Shown here in pieces: positions 50,376-64,000 of a stretch of DNA of 64,000 nucleotides (its first letter is position 1; each line of letters opens with the position of its first letter). The DNA comes from Eudromia elegans (lineage: Eukaryota > Chordata > Aves > Tinamiformes > Tinamidae): assembly GCA_003342815.1 (NCBI GenBank), contig PTEX01000020.1, positions 6,553,088-6,617,087 on the forward strand. The letters are read 5' to 3'. The notes beneath the pieces are model-generated. The model did no database searches. It worked only from the letters and a program-made list of their open reading frames with translations, and was not told where the DNA came from. Made by a program: the position numbers and the translations under genes.

Positions 50376-52766
50376 ACCCAGTGTAGATAATAACCAAAGA
50401 AGAAGAAAATGATCATCCTCATTTTACAGAGAAACAGAGAAGCCCAGGGTCATACAGGGCTACAAAAGCATTTGGGTCTGAGTCTCACTCAATTACTTTT
50501 ACCATAAAAAACAATTTAATTGTGTATACTTAGATGTACAGCTCTTACTCTACCTAATAATCAAATATTTCATATAAAACATTTTCACATTCGCTCCTTT
50601 CTCTAACTACTGTGAAACAAATATGCCATTTTTTTGCAGCGGCATCTTTGGGTACAGTTGAGACAGAGGTTTGCAAGCAAAAGTTAAAATAACAGATGGT
50701 CAAGTTGATCAAACTGTGCTTGTTGCACTTTTTGTTGCATTTTTATTATTATTACACCAATAGAGCCAATTTCATCTAACAATCACAAGGCATTCATATC
50801 TCGCACTTTGCAATTATATTTTATGCAAAGTATATATGCAATATACCACAAATACTGTATCTTCATTGCCCTTTTTGGTTTAAAATACAGCCTGTTAACA
50901 CGACCAATTTCAAAGTTTCATTGCAAAAATAAAGTTAAAAAGATAAACCACCTCTGAGAATGGAAGAGCAAATAAAGTGACATTTCTCATGGCAACAATA
51001 CAGATACTAAAATGCAAAATTCATCACAGAAATGACAAAAGCCCTGAATGTAAAGGAATAAGAACTATAAATGAACTTATTTTTAAAAACAGTGGAGACC
51101 TCTGAAGAACACAAGGAGTGATCCTGCTGCTGGTTGTGCATGAGAGTTACAGATCCATCCAAACCTCTTGGCGCAGCATGGGGAAAGGGCTGCAAGGACC
51201 ATGGCATGGTTTCTGCTGGGTCCCCAATCCTACCCACCTTCAGGCTCACACTCAGGACTTGACCACGCCATGCCTTCTACACAGATGAAAGTGCACACTA
51301 CTCTCTCATTAGCAAAGACAAATATTAGCTTCCTTTAGAGGCAAAGAGCAAAAAGAAAGAAAGCCTTTTCAGGAGACTAGTGTACAGGGTATAACTTAGA
51401 AACAGCAAGCATAACATTTGGTGTACACATTGTAACTTGTTAATTCTCTTTAACTTGTATCCTTGCATGAAAAGGTGCAAGGAGTGGAACATGTTGTTGA
51501 GACATCTATTTCAGTAGCATAAACTAAGACAACTTGCAGAAGAAAAGTGAAAAGAAAAAAAAAATTCTAAAAATACAGTAACTTAGAATGAAATGTTAAA
51601 ACAACTTATGAAAATGACATCTCTAAAAATGCTACTATCTATATACTCTCAACAAATATTTTTTAGAGTATATCTGCAATTTTTGCATTTCTTTATTTTT
51701 TCAGTATCACCTATGAGATTCTTCTTTCATTTAAAGTAGACACTGGATCATCTTGCATGCAGCTCTTAAAGGAGCGTACATAATGTTTGGAATGGAAACT
51801 CCATAGCCTCATCAGTCAAATTCCAGCTTACAAGCTAATTACATTCCTGAACTGACAGGTATTAGAGGATAAAGGAAGAGAGGAAAAGAATGGGAAAAAG
51901 ATGATAAAAACTTTGATGGTTCAAAAACAACAGATGGTTCAGAAAACAATAACAAACCACTGTGCTGTTCTCTTTGGGGCTCCCTAAGGAAGCAGAAAGG
52001 AACCTTTCAGAATGCTGCAGAGGATCTATCAAGATACCCCCAAGGATGACAGAAGAATCTCCAAACCCATCCTTCTGGATGCGTTATATAAGAAGAAAAA
52101 GAAATCTTATCGGTGTGAGCAAGCAGGTCTAAAAGCAGGATCACGAATCACTTGTCCATCACCTCACACTAAGCATATATGTACTCTTTGGGTCAAAGTC
52201 TTTCTAGAGAAAGGCAGGTACCTACCCTTGCCTATCAGAGATTCAGAGATCTTGCAGTAATCTAGATGATATCAAATTTACTACAGTCAATTAAGGGCTG
52301 TCATTATGAGAATTACAGAAGACAATGAAACGAGCTTATATAACATAATGATATTTTCTTTTTCCTCATATTCTCCATACTTAAGTGTTTCTCTCAACCA
52401 AATAAGCTATCACACACTTAGTAGATGAGAGGATAAGAATACACATAATCAACACGGTCTCAGAAATAATAATCAACAGCAACATCAGCCGTAAGGTAGC
52501 TAAGTAAAAATATAGCATAATCTACACCTACTGAAGGAACACAGGCAAGACGGTGAAAGTGTTCTGAACTCTTCTTAACCAATTCACCAATGAAGATGCA
52601 GAAACGCAGCTATGTGATCGATTTTAGCAATAACAAATGAATGTGAATTATGGTTTTGAGCAAGTTAGAAAGGAAAAAAAAAACCCAACACTTTCAGCAT
52701 TCAACCACTCTGTTTTTAATACTGCATTGTCATGCAATAAAGCTTGGAAATATACTTTTCTTCCAG

Positions 52767-52800
52767 CCTGTGTTAAGTGAGGACGCTCACTTAACATGGG
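52767..52800. repeat. 15-pair hairpin with GACG tetraloop
   Basis: TGTTAAGTGAG (52771-52781) and CTCACTTAACA (52786-52796) pair perfectly around GACG. Two G-T wobbles and two C-G pairs extend the stem to 52767/52800. Confidence 0.85.
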
Positions 52801-55537
52801 AACACTTTCCAAGATAAATGAGGAAACTGTCCAATCCAGCAGGGGTTACTAAGGATGCACAGAAAGCCAACAGCCAAGACAGTTCAGTAGTTTCTTTTTA
52901 TTTGACATCTCTGTACAATTTTCTTGAGATGAGAACTTCAAGTGCTCTGGCTTTCATGGCTAAAACTCATTTCCCATCTTACAGAGAAGAGTCATTGGTG
53001 TCAGCTCCCTCAGTGACCTGTTACTCCTTTGCAGCTGATGGGAGGCTGACACCTTCCATGACAGCAAAACAGTGCTGTCATGTGAAACTGCACAACTCAA
53101 TCCTTTCATATGGTGATCTCATAAAAGGCAGCAAAGGATCTTTGTAAGAAGAGAAATTGCTTTAGAAGAATGAATCCTGTGCTTAACAAAACATTCTCTT
53201 TTAAAGAAAAGTTCTCTGCTGACTCCTTTAAAAGTGATTTTTTTTTTTCTTCCTACCTGCCTGCCCATTCCTTTTTGGCATTCAGGACCAGCTCTGCACA
53301 CAACCTCACCATTCATGGTGGAAGAACCCTGAGCTTCCACCCTGCACTTTTCGTTTGTCACCAGACATCACATCAAAACACCTTTCCTCCTTTCCTATTG
53401 TCTTTCAATTGCATTCTTCTCTGTTATCAATTAACTCAAATTATATTATAAATCTCTAAGGTATCTTGGCATTCAGAATATCGATATTATTATACATATC
53501 TAAAATGGACCGCCTTATAATTTTTATTAGGTGGCATCTTTGCCACATACGTGAGATCTTCAGGTAGGATTTGCCACTGTTCAACACAATAAGAAAAATC
53601 AACTTATCAGACATTAGCACAAGCAATTAACTGTCACCACATCAACCTAATGTCTGTTGTGTCACCTGAGCATCAAGCACAGGGGACCACAGGAGAGAAT
53701 GTGAAGTGCCACAAGAGATGTAGGGACCATCATCTTGCAGTGAGCAACACTGAAAAGCAGCAGGTGAAAGCAGCAATTACAATCACATTTTTTAGATAAA
53801 ATCAGACTAGCACTAAAATTTCCTGAGCGGGACAGAAACAGTAGCATCTTTAAAAACTAACATCATCACCTCATGCACTATCACCATTTATCACACTTAT
53901 GTATTGCAGCCCTGATACAACTCACAGTTGGGAGGGAAAATGGAAATTCTGCACTTAATTCACTCCCATAAGGTTTCTTTTGTTTGGTTGGTTTTTGTGA
54001 AAAAGTAAATGGCTTCTGACACCTTATTAGCCAGTCTGGGGCATCCTCACATAAACAGTTATCCTGCTTTTTCGAAAGTCCTTTAAGTTACAGAAGGGCA
54101 TCTGTAAATCTCATGGAACTGAGAGAACTCTCCCATAGAAAAGACTTGTTAGTGGTCAGGGCTTTGACATTCTCAGTCAATGAAGAGACATTGAGAGTGC
54201 CATGTTCAAAATCAGAAGTAAACCACAAATCAACAAGTGTTTTAGAAACAACACGTAACAAAGAAAATAATCAAGACATGGGGAGGGAAAAAGAAAGAAA
54301 AAAACTCCTCTGTTCTCCTAAGTATGTTGGACAGAATGTCCCTCTCATAGTTGTCCTCTGTAGAGTTAGTATTTCCCTTTCTTGTCCATCATGGGGAAAG
54401 GCAGGCTTTCAAGGGGCAGCTTTTCACAGTCAGTCACAGATTAAAGTGTTTTAAGGGAGCAAAAGAGCAAAACCTCACAGTAAACCATACAAGGTGTTAT
54501 AAATGCATACAGTCAGAGCTGTGATTTTCTATCTTTACTTTAGTTAATTGTATTCTACTGAAAAGAAATCCTATCAATCACATGGGGAGATATCTTATAC
54601 AAATCTCCCTGAAGTTTCATAAGACTAAGGCAATTTTATAGCTTTCCCAATGATAACACTGGAAGAAATGAGTGATCAAGTTCAGATGGTAGATCACGAA
54701 GCTTTTAAAGGCTGACATCCAAAAGGGATGGAACAAATCCACAGCAACAAGTGCTGAGTGCAAGAAATCACAAAGCAGGTCCGTAACATTCTGCAATCCT
54801 GACACATACCCACTAGCAAATCCTGAGCTCAGTTTACCTCTATACACCAGTCCAAAAAATGCCAGTCCAGGCAGAGACTCACGTGCTCGTCCCTGATGAG
54901 CAATATGCAGAGGAAGGGCAAGAGAGGCAGGTGGGGATGGTAACAGCTTCATCACCATACCAACAAATTCTTCGAATTTTAAGTGACTCCTGTATGTCTC
55001 TCAGATCCCTCAGAGCACCTTTCTTTCTGTTTTAACTTTTGCCAAAAGCTGAACTGGTCCCATTAACCACAGGGAACAAGCAAGCATGAAGTACAGATCA
55101 ACTACAAGTAGAGAACAAAGTCTGTATTGCTTCTTTGAAATACGTTTTAGATGCAATCTGCACAGATTTTCAAGATCACAGATCACAGCTCAAGCTGCAA
55201 ACCCAATGAAATTAATCTTTATTCATGCAATTATACATGAAAGCAGGCTTTAATTCAGAGTCATTCTGTCTAACTCTTTTCCGACATTTGTCTTTAGTTT
55301 TCAAACTAAAATTTTTAGTTCCCATATAAATGGTCCTAAGTCTCACTGAGATCAAGCCTACCAGTTACTCTGAAACACTACGGTGATAATGGCATGCAAT
55401 CCAACAGAAATACTCAAACCAAAGAAGTCATTCAAACAAGCAGCAATATTCTCTACAATTTCTACTCTCTCTGATGGTAATGACCGACTTAGCTGAAAGC
55501 TCAAGTAACCTGTCTCCAGACTCGTAACACTTTTTCA

Positions 55538-55837
<300 letters not shown>

Positions 55838-56026
55838 CTAAACCATAAAACTTCAGACATTCTGTTTCTTTAAAAGCCAATGTTCAATCAATCACATGGC
55901 TAATTTTCTACTTCTCTAAGCAAATGTCACAGGGAGCATATTTGGAGCAAACAACATTATGGAATCAAGTCTCTAAGGGTTAAAGCACACTAGATAAAAA
56001 AAAGAAATGATGAAACAATAATAAAA

Positions 56027-56048
56027 GGAAAGAAAGAAAGAAAGAAAG
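56027..56048 (+). repeat. GAAA microsatellite
   Basis: Five to six GAAA units, located 280 bases upstream (minus-strand sense) of the exon at 55613-55745. In the transcript it is a TTTC tract. Confidence 0.9.
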
Positions 56049-56418
56049 TACATGCTGATAGCATTATACTTTCTCTTTTAAAATTAAATTTTGGAGTTCT
56101 AGGATCAAACCCCCAAATTGTTTGCTCCTAAATGCTACAGTTTGCAAAAGAGGCCTTTTTAATTACCACAAGCTTGAACTTATACAGAATGCTATCTTGC
56201 AGAGAAAATGATTACCTGTTTTGTCTTTTGGCTTATTGTTTACAGGTATGGGGCCTGCTAAATGTAAACTAATTATACAACTACACAATTACATAATTAT
56301 TAAAATTGTACACTACACAATTACACCTGATTACTTTTAAACCATGATTAATACTGCTCCATTTAAAGCAACCATGCAAATAAAAAGACTCAGGGTTTGG
56401 ACTTTCCTTTAATATGAA

Positions 56419-56461
56419 ACATGAAACACATGAAATACCCTAACACATGAAACACATGAAA
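56419..56461 (+). repeat. Direct repeat of a 17-base ACATGAAACACATGAAA unit
   Basis: Two copies with a 25-base period, each itself a dimer of ACATGAAA. Confidence 0.8.
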
Positions 56462-58505
56462 ACCCAACCCAAGAGCACTCAGTAAGACTTAGCGGGTGTT
56501 CTGCAACCACTATGACTCTATTTTAAAGTAATTTGTCACTTCAGGTAATTTCTTCCCCTCTGTGCCTAAGGGTAAAAATGGTTAGGAAAATGGCTTTGGA
56601 CTTGGTGCACCAGGAGCTGCTCTGCGTGAGACGCCTTTAACGCAGGAGAGAGAATCTCTCTTGGCAAGGTGTGACGAGTGACATGACCCAGTCCTCAAAA
56701 GCTGTGAAAAAGGGTAGATCTCTACTGTCTGAAGAAAATATTTCTAATCATTATTTATCCTTCAAGAATTAAAAGGATGCTGCTGCACTGAGGCCAACTG
56801 TACATCAGTGGATGAATTAATCCAAGTCTGGACAAAGCTAACAGCAGCTCTGCTGTCCATCTCAAGTAAAATCAATCATACCTTTTCACACATTTAATAC
56901 AACAGTTCTCCAAAGCATTTCATTGAAACAAGCCTTGTTTTACACCAACAACAAACAATTATGAAACAGAGGTACTGTCTCCTACAGAATCTTTGCCAGA
57001 TGGAGTGTTATCCCTCTAGTTGTATCTTTATAAAGACCTAGAATATTAAAAATAAGAAAAAGACACCCAGAATTTCATCTGTTACTTCTGTTCTGACAAA
57101 GCAGATGTTAACTCATGCATATTAGATTTCACGTTAAGTGTTTATGACAAAGAAAACATGAAGATGTGCTAACAAATCACACATCTGCCATGCCGTACTC
57201 CAGACAACGTAGACTGCTATCCAGCTGCTAATGGAGACATTTTGCATAGCTTCAGAAAGATCCCAATACTGAATATATCTTTAGAAAATGCCACACGACA
57301 TTGTAAAAGGTGTCAGAGCAGCCTAGGCGCATTAACGAGGCCTCAAAGGCAAACTGGGACGGCAGGCAGCCAACAAGACCTTGGAAGCAGTTTCAAGTAT
57401 GGGATAAGGGCAGGAGTTATTGATTACACCATCGGGATGAAAACAGCTCGCAGGAACGAGAGAGGAGGGCACGCACTGAACATGCGGATGACTAACCACC
57501 CTTTTGAGGTGCACAGGTTGTCCATGCCTTGGAGAACTGCTGCTTCACAGCACTGGCAGAGTTGAGCAGCCCCCAACACCTGCACCTGTCATCCTTCCTT
57601 TTGCCTTATTCAAGTGAAATCCTACAACTAAAGGCAAATGTGATGGCAAATAAACCATTTCCAAGGACATCGTCATACTCCCATTACCCACTAATAAGCA
57701 GTTATTTGACCAATCACTTAATCCTCCTTAAGACTGAGGAGAAAAATCCATAAACACTCCCCACACCTACAGAGGCAAGTGACAAAACCAATATTATTTG
57801 ACGTGCTGGATTTCTCTTAGGCTTCTTCTCTAGGACATCTAGGTAGCAATAGCAGATAGAACCTGCTAACAGATTCTTACTATATGTTACACCTATTTCA
57901 CATATACCACAGTTTGCAAAGAAACAAATAATCTTCCCTAAATATCTTCTAAAATAAATAAATAAACAAACATACTGACGAAAGTAAATTATCCCAGCTC
58001 ATTTTTTCTCTTTTTCAATGTTAGATGCCAAGTACAGGCACTTGGAGTAGGTCCAAGAGAGGAGAAGAAAAGAGCTTACATGATGAGACAATGATTTGCA
58101 ACAGTTCAAAGTAATTGTGTTTAACTGGGTAACTATACTTCAAAGTGCCAGAATTTTTAGTGCCAAATTCTCTCCCAAAGGAAATTTCCCCATCCATAGC
58201 ATGCCTATTTCTTTGACGGAGAGAGGGAAAAAAAAAAGCCACCATTAGGGGTAACAGCAGGACCATGGAGCCTGATAACCAGCTCAGCTTCTTCTTCCAT
58301 TGCCCTCACCCTGGACAGAAGAGGCAACAAAGGCGCAGAGAGAACACTACCCAGGCAGCCTCCTTCCTCAGCCGGTCAGATCTAGAGATGCTGACAGCAG
58401 CATTTTGCTTTTTTTATACAAAAGCTAAATGCTATAGAATGACCTCCAGATGACTCTAGGCCATCAAACACTATGCCTGCTCAATGTCCAATGGTCTAAA
58501 GAGCA

Positions 58506-58934
58506 GTGTTTTTCTCCAGTCATGCACCACAAATAAAACTGCCTGGTGATTTCATTAATCTCCACTTCTGCTATCATGTATCCTACCCAAAAGTTAAGCC
58601 TCTACAGAGGGACTGCTACCAGAACTATTTAGACATTTTCAAAACCGGGCAGGGTTCTTCCGTGTGCGAAACATCCATCAACTATCCCCAGGCATCGTTC
58701 AAAGTTGGAGTTACTCCCACCAGCCTCAGGTTCCTTCAGCAAATACTCAGACGTGTTGCCCTGAGCCTGCAGCCCTGGCACTCACACCTGGGACAAGCGC
58801 TGTCCGTGGTTCTCCCCTCACCTCCAAAGATAAAGGTGAACAAAATTATGACGAATGAACCCTTGTTGGACATGACCGTGTGTGCAGGGGTTGGACCTAC
58901 AGGGAAAAGTCTTCCTGAAAAGTTTTTAACCTAG
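58506..58934 (+). other. Unsupported 142-codon open frame
   Basis: The longest non-CR1 open frame in this intron, on the strand opposite CTNND2. The predicted product has no recognisable motif, signal peptide or membrane segment, no promoter or splice context, and mixed composition. I regard it as a chance frame in a slightly GC-richer patch, listed because it exceeds 400 bases. Confidence 0.2.
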
Positions 58935-61900
58935 AATATTGGGTTGGTCATGCAACCAGTTTTAAGGACAATGAGGAACAAAACAGCAAAGAAGATAAAA
59001 TATTTAGCCTCAGCTTGCACTGTCATGTAAAGCAGATGGTCTCTAAAATGTTTATATTTTTAGTACTTTCTAAATGAAACACAGTGGCGATATAAAACAA
59101 AAAAAAACTTCTGTCAACAGTTAAGGCTGTTTGAATAATTGCAATAATTTTAGCAGCCTTCAGGGCAAGGAGGACTAGCTTCCAGGAGTATGCTTTGTAA
59201 TTCCTTTTTTAAAAAAAATGTCTTCCAGGGGAAAAAAAAGTAAATGAGCTAGAGAAAGAGAGAAATATATAGTTTTAGCAAAGCTCCAGCTCTATTAAAA
59301 AAAATTGTTCAAAAATATAATACTGAGGTTATTTTTAAATTTGGCTTAATTTAAAAAAGGAGAGCTACTAAATGAAATCAAATGGACTGAAGAACTTACG
59401 GTCTTAAGCAGGAAGGAATAGAATTTCTCTAAGACAAAAGTAGAAGCCTGTGTGGAACATTTTGCATAAAAGGAAAAGGGGTTTAAATAGAGAGTCAAGC
59501 AACAGAAGGGAAAAAAAATAAACAAGAAGACTGAGGAGGAAGATAAATCACAGAAGTCAAAAACTCGGAACGGAATGAGGAATAGAAACATCACAAAACA
59601 GGCTGGGTTAAGTCCTGGAAAGGAAATTAAAATTAAATAGTAGAATATCTTTTGCTGTCTCCAAGGGAAAGTCAAGGTCAGCACATGATGAAGACTGGGG
59701 TTTGATTAAAGGAAAGAAAAGAACTGTGACAATTTCATCACCTAGCGCCATTTCTGTGAAGCACCTGATATCACAGCACACGAACATCAGTTAAACTGCC
59801 AGCAAATGGCCATCAAGAGCAAAATTAACAAGCAGGATCAAGCCAAGGAGTCTATCAAGTAGATCCGGCATGTGTACGTGAACGATGCGAATGCTGCATT
59901 TGAATATTGGCTTGAATTTGGCCAGATTTTTTTTTCTAAGAAAGTTATACACGCATGGCTCTATTTTTGTATGCACTGATTTAAAAAAAAAAACCCAACT
60001 AAATAATAACTTTTATAAGCAGAGGTCTCTCCCGCTAGTAATTAATTGTACAAGAGTTTCACACAGAATTTGAAAAGTAAGCTTGACAGCTTCGTATATT
60101 TTTTACCCGTTGGTCCCAGGACAATACCAAAGAGCTTAGATTCTTATTTCTACTTGATACTCTTGGAGTAGAACATGAATATTCGAGTATCTGAACACTA
60201 CTCGAGGCTCAGGAGCATTCCCCAGCAGCAGCACTGTAAGGTCCTGCCATAGGAACTACACAGTTAAAGCCTGAACCACCAAGCATTTATCAAAGAAAGA
60301 GAATATCAACATTTTAAATACTATATGCACAACTGTATTTTTAAAATATACTTTTCAAGGCATGTGCTTGCATGCCTAAAAGTGTGTTTTGCTAGGGGTC
60401 AAATTTGAAATATTTTTGTAACATAGTTTTCTTTTTTTCCAGCATACTTCTCTGTACCCACACAGCTGTAGGCATATATGCAGTTGTTTCCTACTGCAGA
60501 TTGTCAGACAGCTCTGAATTACTTGCTAGGGCTTAGAGGATATAGTACTAACACATTTTCTTTAAAAATGCAACACACACACGAACTGGATACAAGTTGG
60601 TTCACAGTTCACAGTTGTAGCAAATAAAAGACAGTGTGGTCAATCTCTGCTCCACTCACCTTGGAAGATGGGCAGAACCCTCAACCTTATTCTTTTCTCT
60701 GGCTTCTAGTCAAACCTGGCTAAATAAATGTATAAAACAACAAGAAAATGAAGGTCTTCATGAAGCAACCATAAAGATGACTTCAGCCACAGTCTCCCAT
60801 AGACATCCATAAGACAATGTAATAATGACAGGTTTTCACTAATACAAACTCCTTAAGGCTACAGTGAACAAATACAAGCAGAAAACTCAATGTACTTCTG
60901 CTCTGCCTTACAAGAAGGATAAAACACATGCAGATTACACTAAGAATCTGATTCTGAAAGAGCTAGGAACAAAAAAGAAAAAAAAAGTGACATACTTTAG
61001 ACTAAGCACAGAAGCAACAGAGAAAAAGTACAAATCAAAATGTAAGCTCCAGTAAAGCAAAGAAATACATTTAAAGATACGGCTTATTCTAACCTGGAGC
61101 TGCATCCCAGATACCTCTCTGTGCCTGCCTGTGGCACAGGAAGGAGATAAAAGAGAAATTCTGTTCTGAGGTTCATTTATTATTAAAAGCACAATAATTC
61201 CACCACAGTCCATGGTGCTGTAAGGATTATTAGAGGAGTGAGTGTGGCCTCTGTATGAGCGATACAAGTGCATCGAGCACCGTACAATCACAGCGAATGT
61301 ATAAATCTTGCCAGACCTACAGTTCTCAATCCTCACAACTTTTCACCATATGTTTTTTTTATACTAATGCAGCAGCTCTTAACACTTTGTGAAGAGTTGC
61401 TGTTAGCGAATAGTTTGCTTGCCAAATTGCTCGGGAACATCAAAGACTGTTCAAGGCAAGTAAGCTTTGATCACAGTAACCTCTTCGTTGCCTGTAGTGC
61501 GCGCGAAACTAAGTTTGATTTGCAAGCAGAATAAGAAATACAGGAATTGTATAAGTGAATCACACAGAGGGGGAAACATTTCACTGCAGAGTCTAGCTGT
61601 ATTAGAGCTATAGGAAAAGTTGATTTCAGAGCTCACCTATTCAGATTTGAACAGAAAAAAGATTTATAGAAAGATACGCTTGGCCCAATAGTTATGTATT
61701 TTCAGTCAAGTAACATGTTTGAACTACTTCTTGGGGTAAACTGCTATCTGTTAGCATAATCAGAGTATATCCCGCTGTCAACAGCCGGACCTTACTGGAT
61801 CACCAGCTTCACTGAAAGAAATGGGTAACACTCAGCATCCTGGCAAGGAGCCATTTCCATGTTTAAGTGTGCAATGCATGAACAGTTAATGAAATCTGAC

Positions 61901-64000
61901 TGCTCTTTGATAGAGTCTGTATTTTTATTTGAACCTGTAGTTTATGTTTTCTCTAGATTTCAAATTCTATATGGTTAAGATAGCTGTACAAACATGTGGT
62001 AAAACTAAAAATCTGTAGAAACAACCTCCCCAATACGTTTCTTGATTCACATTTTGTTTTTTTCAAGCGTCTACGGCATCTAGGTTAGGAGAAGACGTGC
62101 AGATGTTCACACAGCTTCACCTTGAAACACCGTCTTTACCCTCCTTTCCCAATGAGTTTGTGTCTGTTAAAGAAGTACAGTGGTCTCAGCACTTGGAAGA
62201 ATCAGGTCTTCTCTACAGCAGCAGCTTAAAAAGAATGTGCCTAACAGTAGATATTGCCCCTGGCACACCAAAAAAATGCAGGCCTGCATCTGTATCTACA
62301 TTGTGCTTCCTAGTGCAAGTAATAATGCCAAAACAGGAAAGAACTTAGATTTCAAGAAAAGAAAACATTCACAAATGTGTGTGTAAAGAGGTAACATAAC
62401 TTTACCAGATGACTACTTATAACTACTACATTCTCATCTTAAGAGATTAAAAAAAAAAATATTTGTTAAGATGATGCAGGTAAGATTACATAAGACATTA
62501 TTTATAACTCCAACTTACTGCCACCACTGTAGCATGATTACACTTAGAGGTATGATCTATTTGAGGTTACTTTTACCTAAAAATGCCTAACTGAAATATA
62601 TTTATAATATATTTATGAATTGTTATTAAATAATCTTCTGTGTCACTGACATCACTCTTTACCCATTCATTCCTTCACTGGAGAGGAAGCTTTTGAGAAA
62701 ATGTTGGCTGTATCCTGAGGCTCCCCTGCCTTTGTTCACATGATCCTGTTTTTCTTCTAGACTCTACATTGGAGAAGAGTGAAAAAACAGGCACTTCAGT
62801 ATTTTAAGTTATCTTTAACTTTTCAATTGCACCTTTTTGTTTGTTTGGCAGGGTTTTTAGGAAGACTTGCATTATTTTTTTGGGAAATAATGCTTCATTA
62901 AGTCAAAAAATCTTGAAAATCTGATTTTGTATCTTCATCTGCATGTATCTGCAGATATACATAAGGATCATTTCTAAACAGGCAAATAAGACACAATCTA
63001 GGTAAGCTATCACAGGGTCTTTAGGTTGCTTATTTTTCTTCTTTCCCCCTGCAATGTTCAACATCTACCTGACTCTTTGCTAAACACGGGTCTAAAAGTA
63101 GCTTAATATATTGTAATCGTGAAAATATGGCCAGTTAAAACTTCCTGAAAAGACTACTTTACATTTTCTTCTCTCTACATCCAAGAGTTTATTCGTAAGG
63201 AAAGATTTCACCATGTTGTGATATTTTGCCCAGTGGAAGCACTGCAGTTACCGATCCATATATGTCTGTCTCAAAGACCCGAAATTGAAAATATAGACTG
63301 GAGACTAAAACGGCAAGGGATGCCAGCCTTGACCTCACCATTGGCCTACTTCATCTGATATAGTCACTCTTTTGAATGCCCTTCTGAGACATCCTAGAGA
63401 TTCTCTGTCTCTGCAAATTTTTACACCAAAATCGTCTCTTTCTAAAAGTTCTATTCTCACTCAGAGGCTCTTAAACTCTTGGCCATTTAAGCAAGAGAGT
63501 AAAAAAAAGCTTTCAAGATCCTCTCTCTAGCCACGCAGAAACCTGTTTTTTCCAAAGAACTCCTCAAAATCCCTTTTTTGTTAGGGAAGAGGGAAGAATA
63601 GTTTGGAAAGCAAGATAGGTATTTTATTTGCCCACCAGCACCAATATCAATTCAAATCACACCAATCCATAATCCAAGGAAATGAGCACACAGACTATTC
63701 CTTGCCAAATCCCCCGTCAGCCATGATTTCCTAAGGAGAAGCTTTTAACTAGCGACAAGGACAACCGTTCCCAAAGGCTCCTGGGGTGCTTCAGCCTAAG
63801 CCTTTAAGAAAGCAATGCTATTAAATACAGAACGTTTTGTGAAAACCACTGTATTCTCACAGCTACAAGCGTAGAACTGGCTTGCTACTTCCCCGGTAGG
63901 GTGACTGAAAGTCTATTTTAGGGAAGAAAGTTTTCTCCAGGTTAGGGGAATTAAAAGCACACAGAACAGCTGTTGCCATCCTCATGGGCTACAGGTTGAT

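Noticed and set aside
58935-58970. GGGTTGGTCATGCAACCAG-like start of a mariner element
   Set aside because: Only about a dozen bases resemble a mariner terminus; no partner inverted repeat or transposase remnant was found.

Overview
This is vertebrate, most likely avian, genomic DNA. It is AT-rich and non-coding over more than 99% of its length, with short exons bounded by GT/AG splice sites. Its interspersed repeats are CR1-type LINEs, including 3' ends built on ATTCTATG/ATTCTGTG octamers. CR1 also occurs in crocodilians and turtles, so bird is the best guess, not a certainty. No bacterial or viral gene organisation is present.

The window lies inside one large gene on the minus strand, CTNND2 (delta-catenin 2). 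Three consecutive internal coding exons are visible, in transcript order: 55745-55613 (133 nt), 36874-36661 (214 nt) and 24134-23951 (184 nt). Each has AG/GT boundaries, and the phases join without a break (2-0, 0-1, 1-2). Together they encode 177 codons' worth of the start of the armadillo-repeat domain. The rest is intron: 55746-64000 (part), 36875-55612 (18.7 kb), 24135-36660 (12.5 kb) and 1-23950 (part). The promoter, the N-terminal half, the later armadillo repeats and the C-terminal PDZ-binding end all lie outside the window.

Inside the introns, a fairly well preserved 5'-truncated CR1 lies at 27097-28130 (minus). An old CR1 relic covering much of the reverse transcriptase lies at 10985-12180 (minus). 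A compound CR1 region lies at 19634-20512, where two oppositely oriented copies abut. Several shorter or older fragments lie at 1768-1800, 1985-2590, 16415-16470 and 46425-46560. There are poly(A)/poly(T), AT/CA, TC, GAAA and homopurine tracts.

The most noteworthy unexplained signals are as follows. (1) A cluster of short perfect stem-loops at 34652-35019 surrounds a consensus TATAAAAG on the strand opposite CTNND2. (2) A CCAAT, CRE-like and TATA arrangement lies 1 kb before it at 33760-33795. (3) A scattered set of long, near-perfect single hairpins lies at 16852-16894, 28977-29002, 34199-34248, 43172-43204 and 52767-52800. No complete new protein-coding system is evident. The other long open frames lack splice context or family similarity and look like chance.
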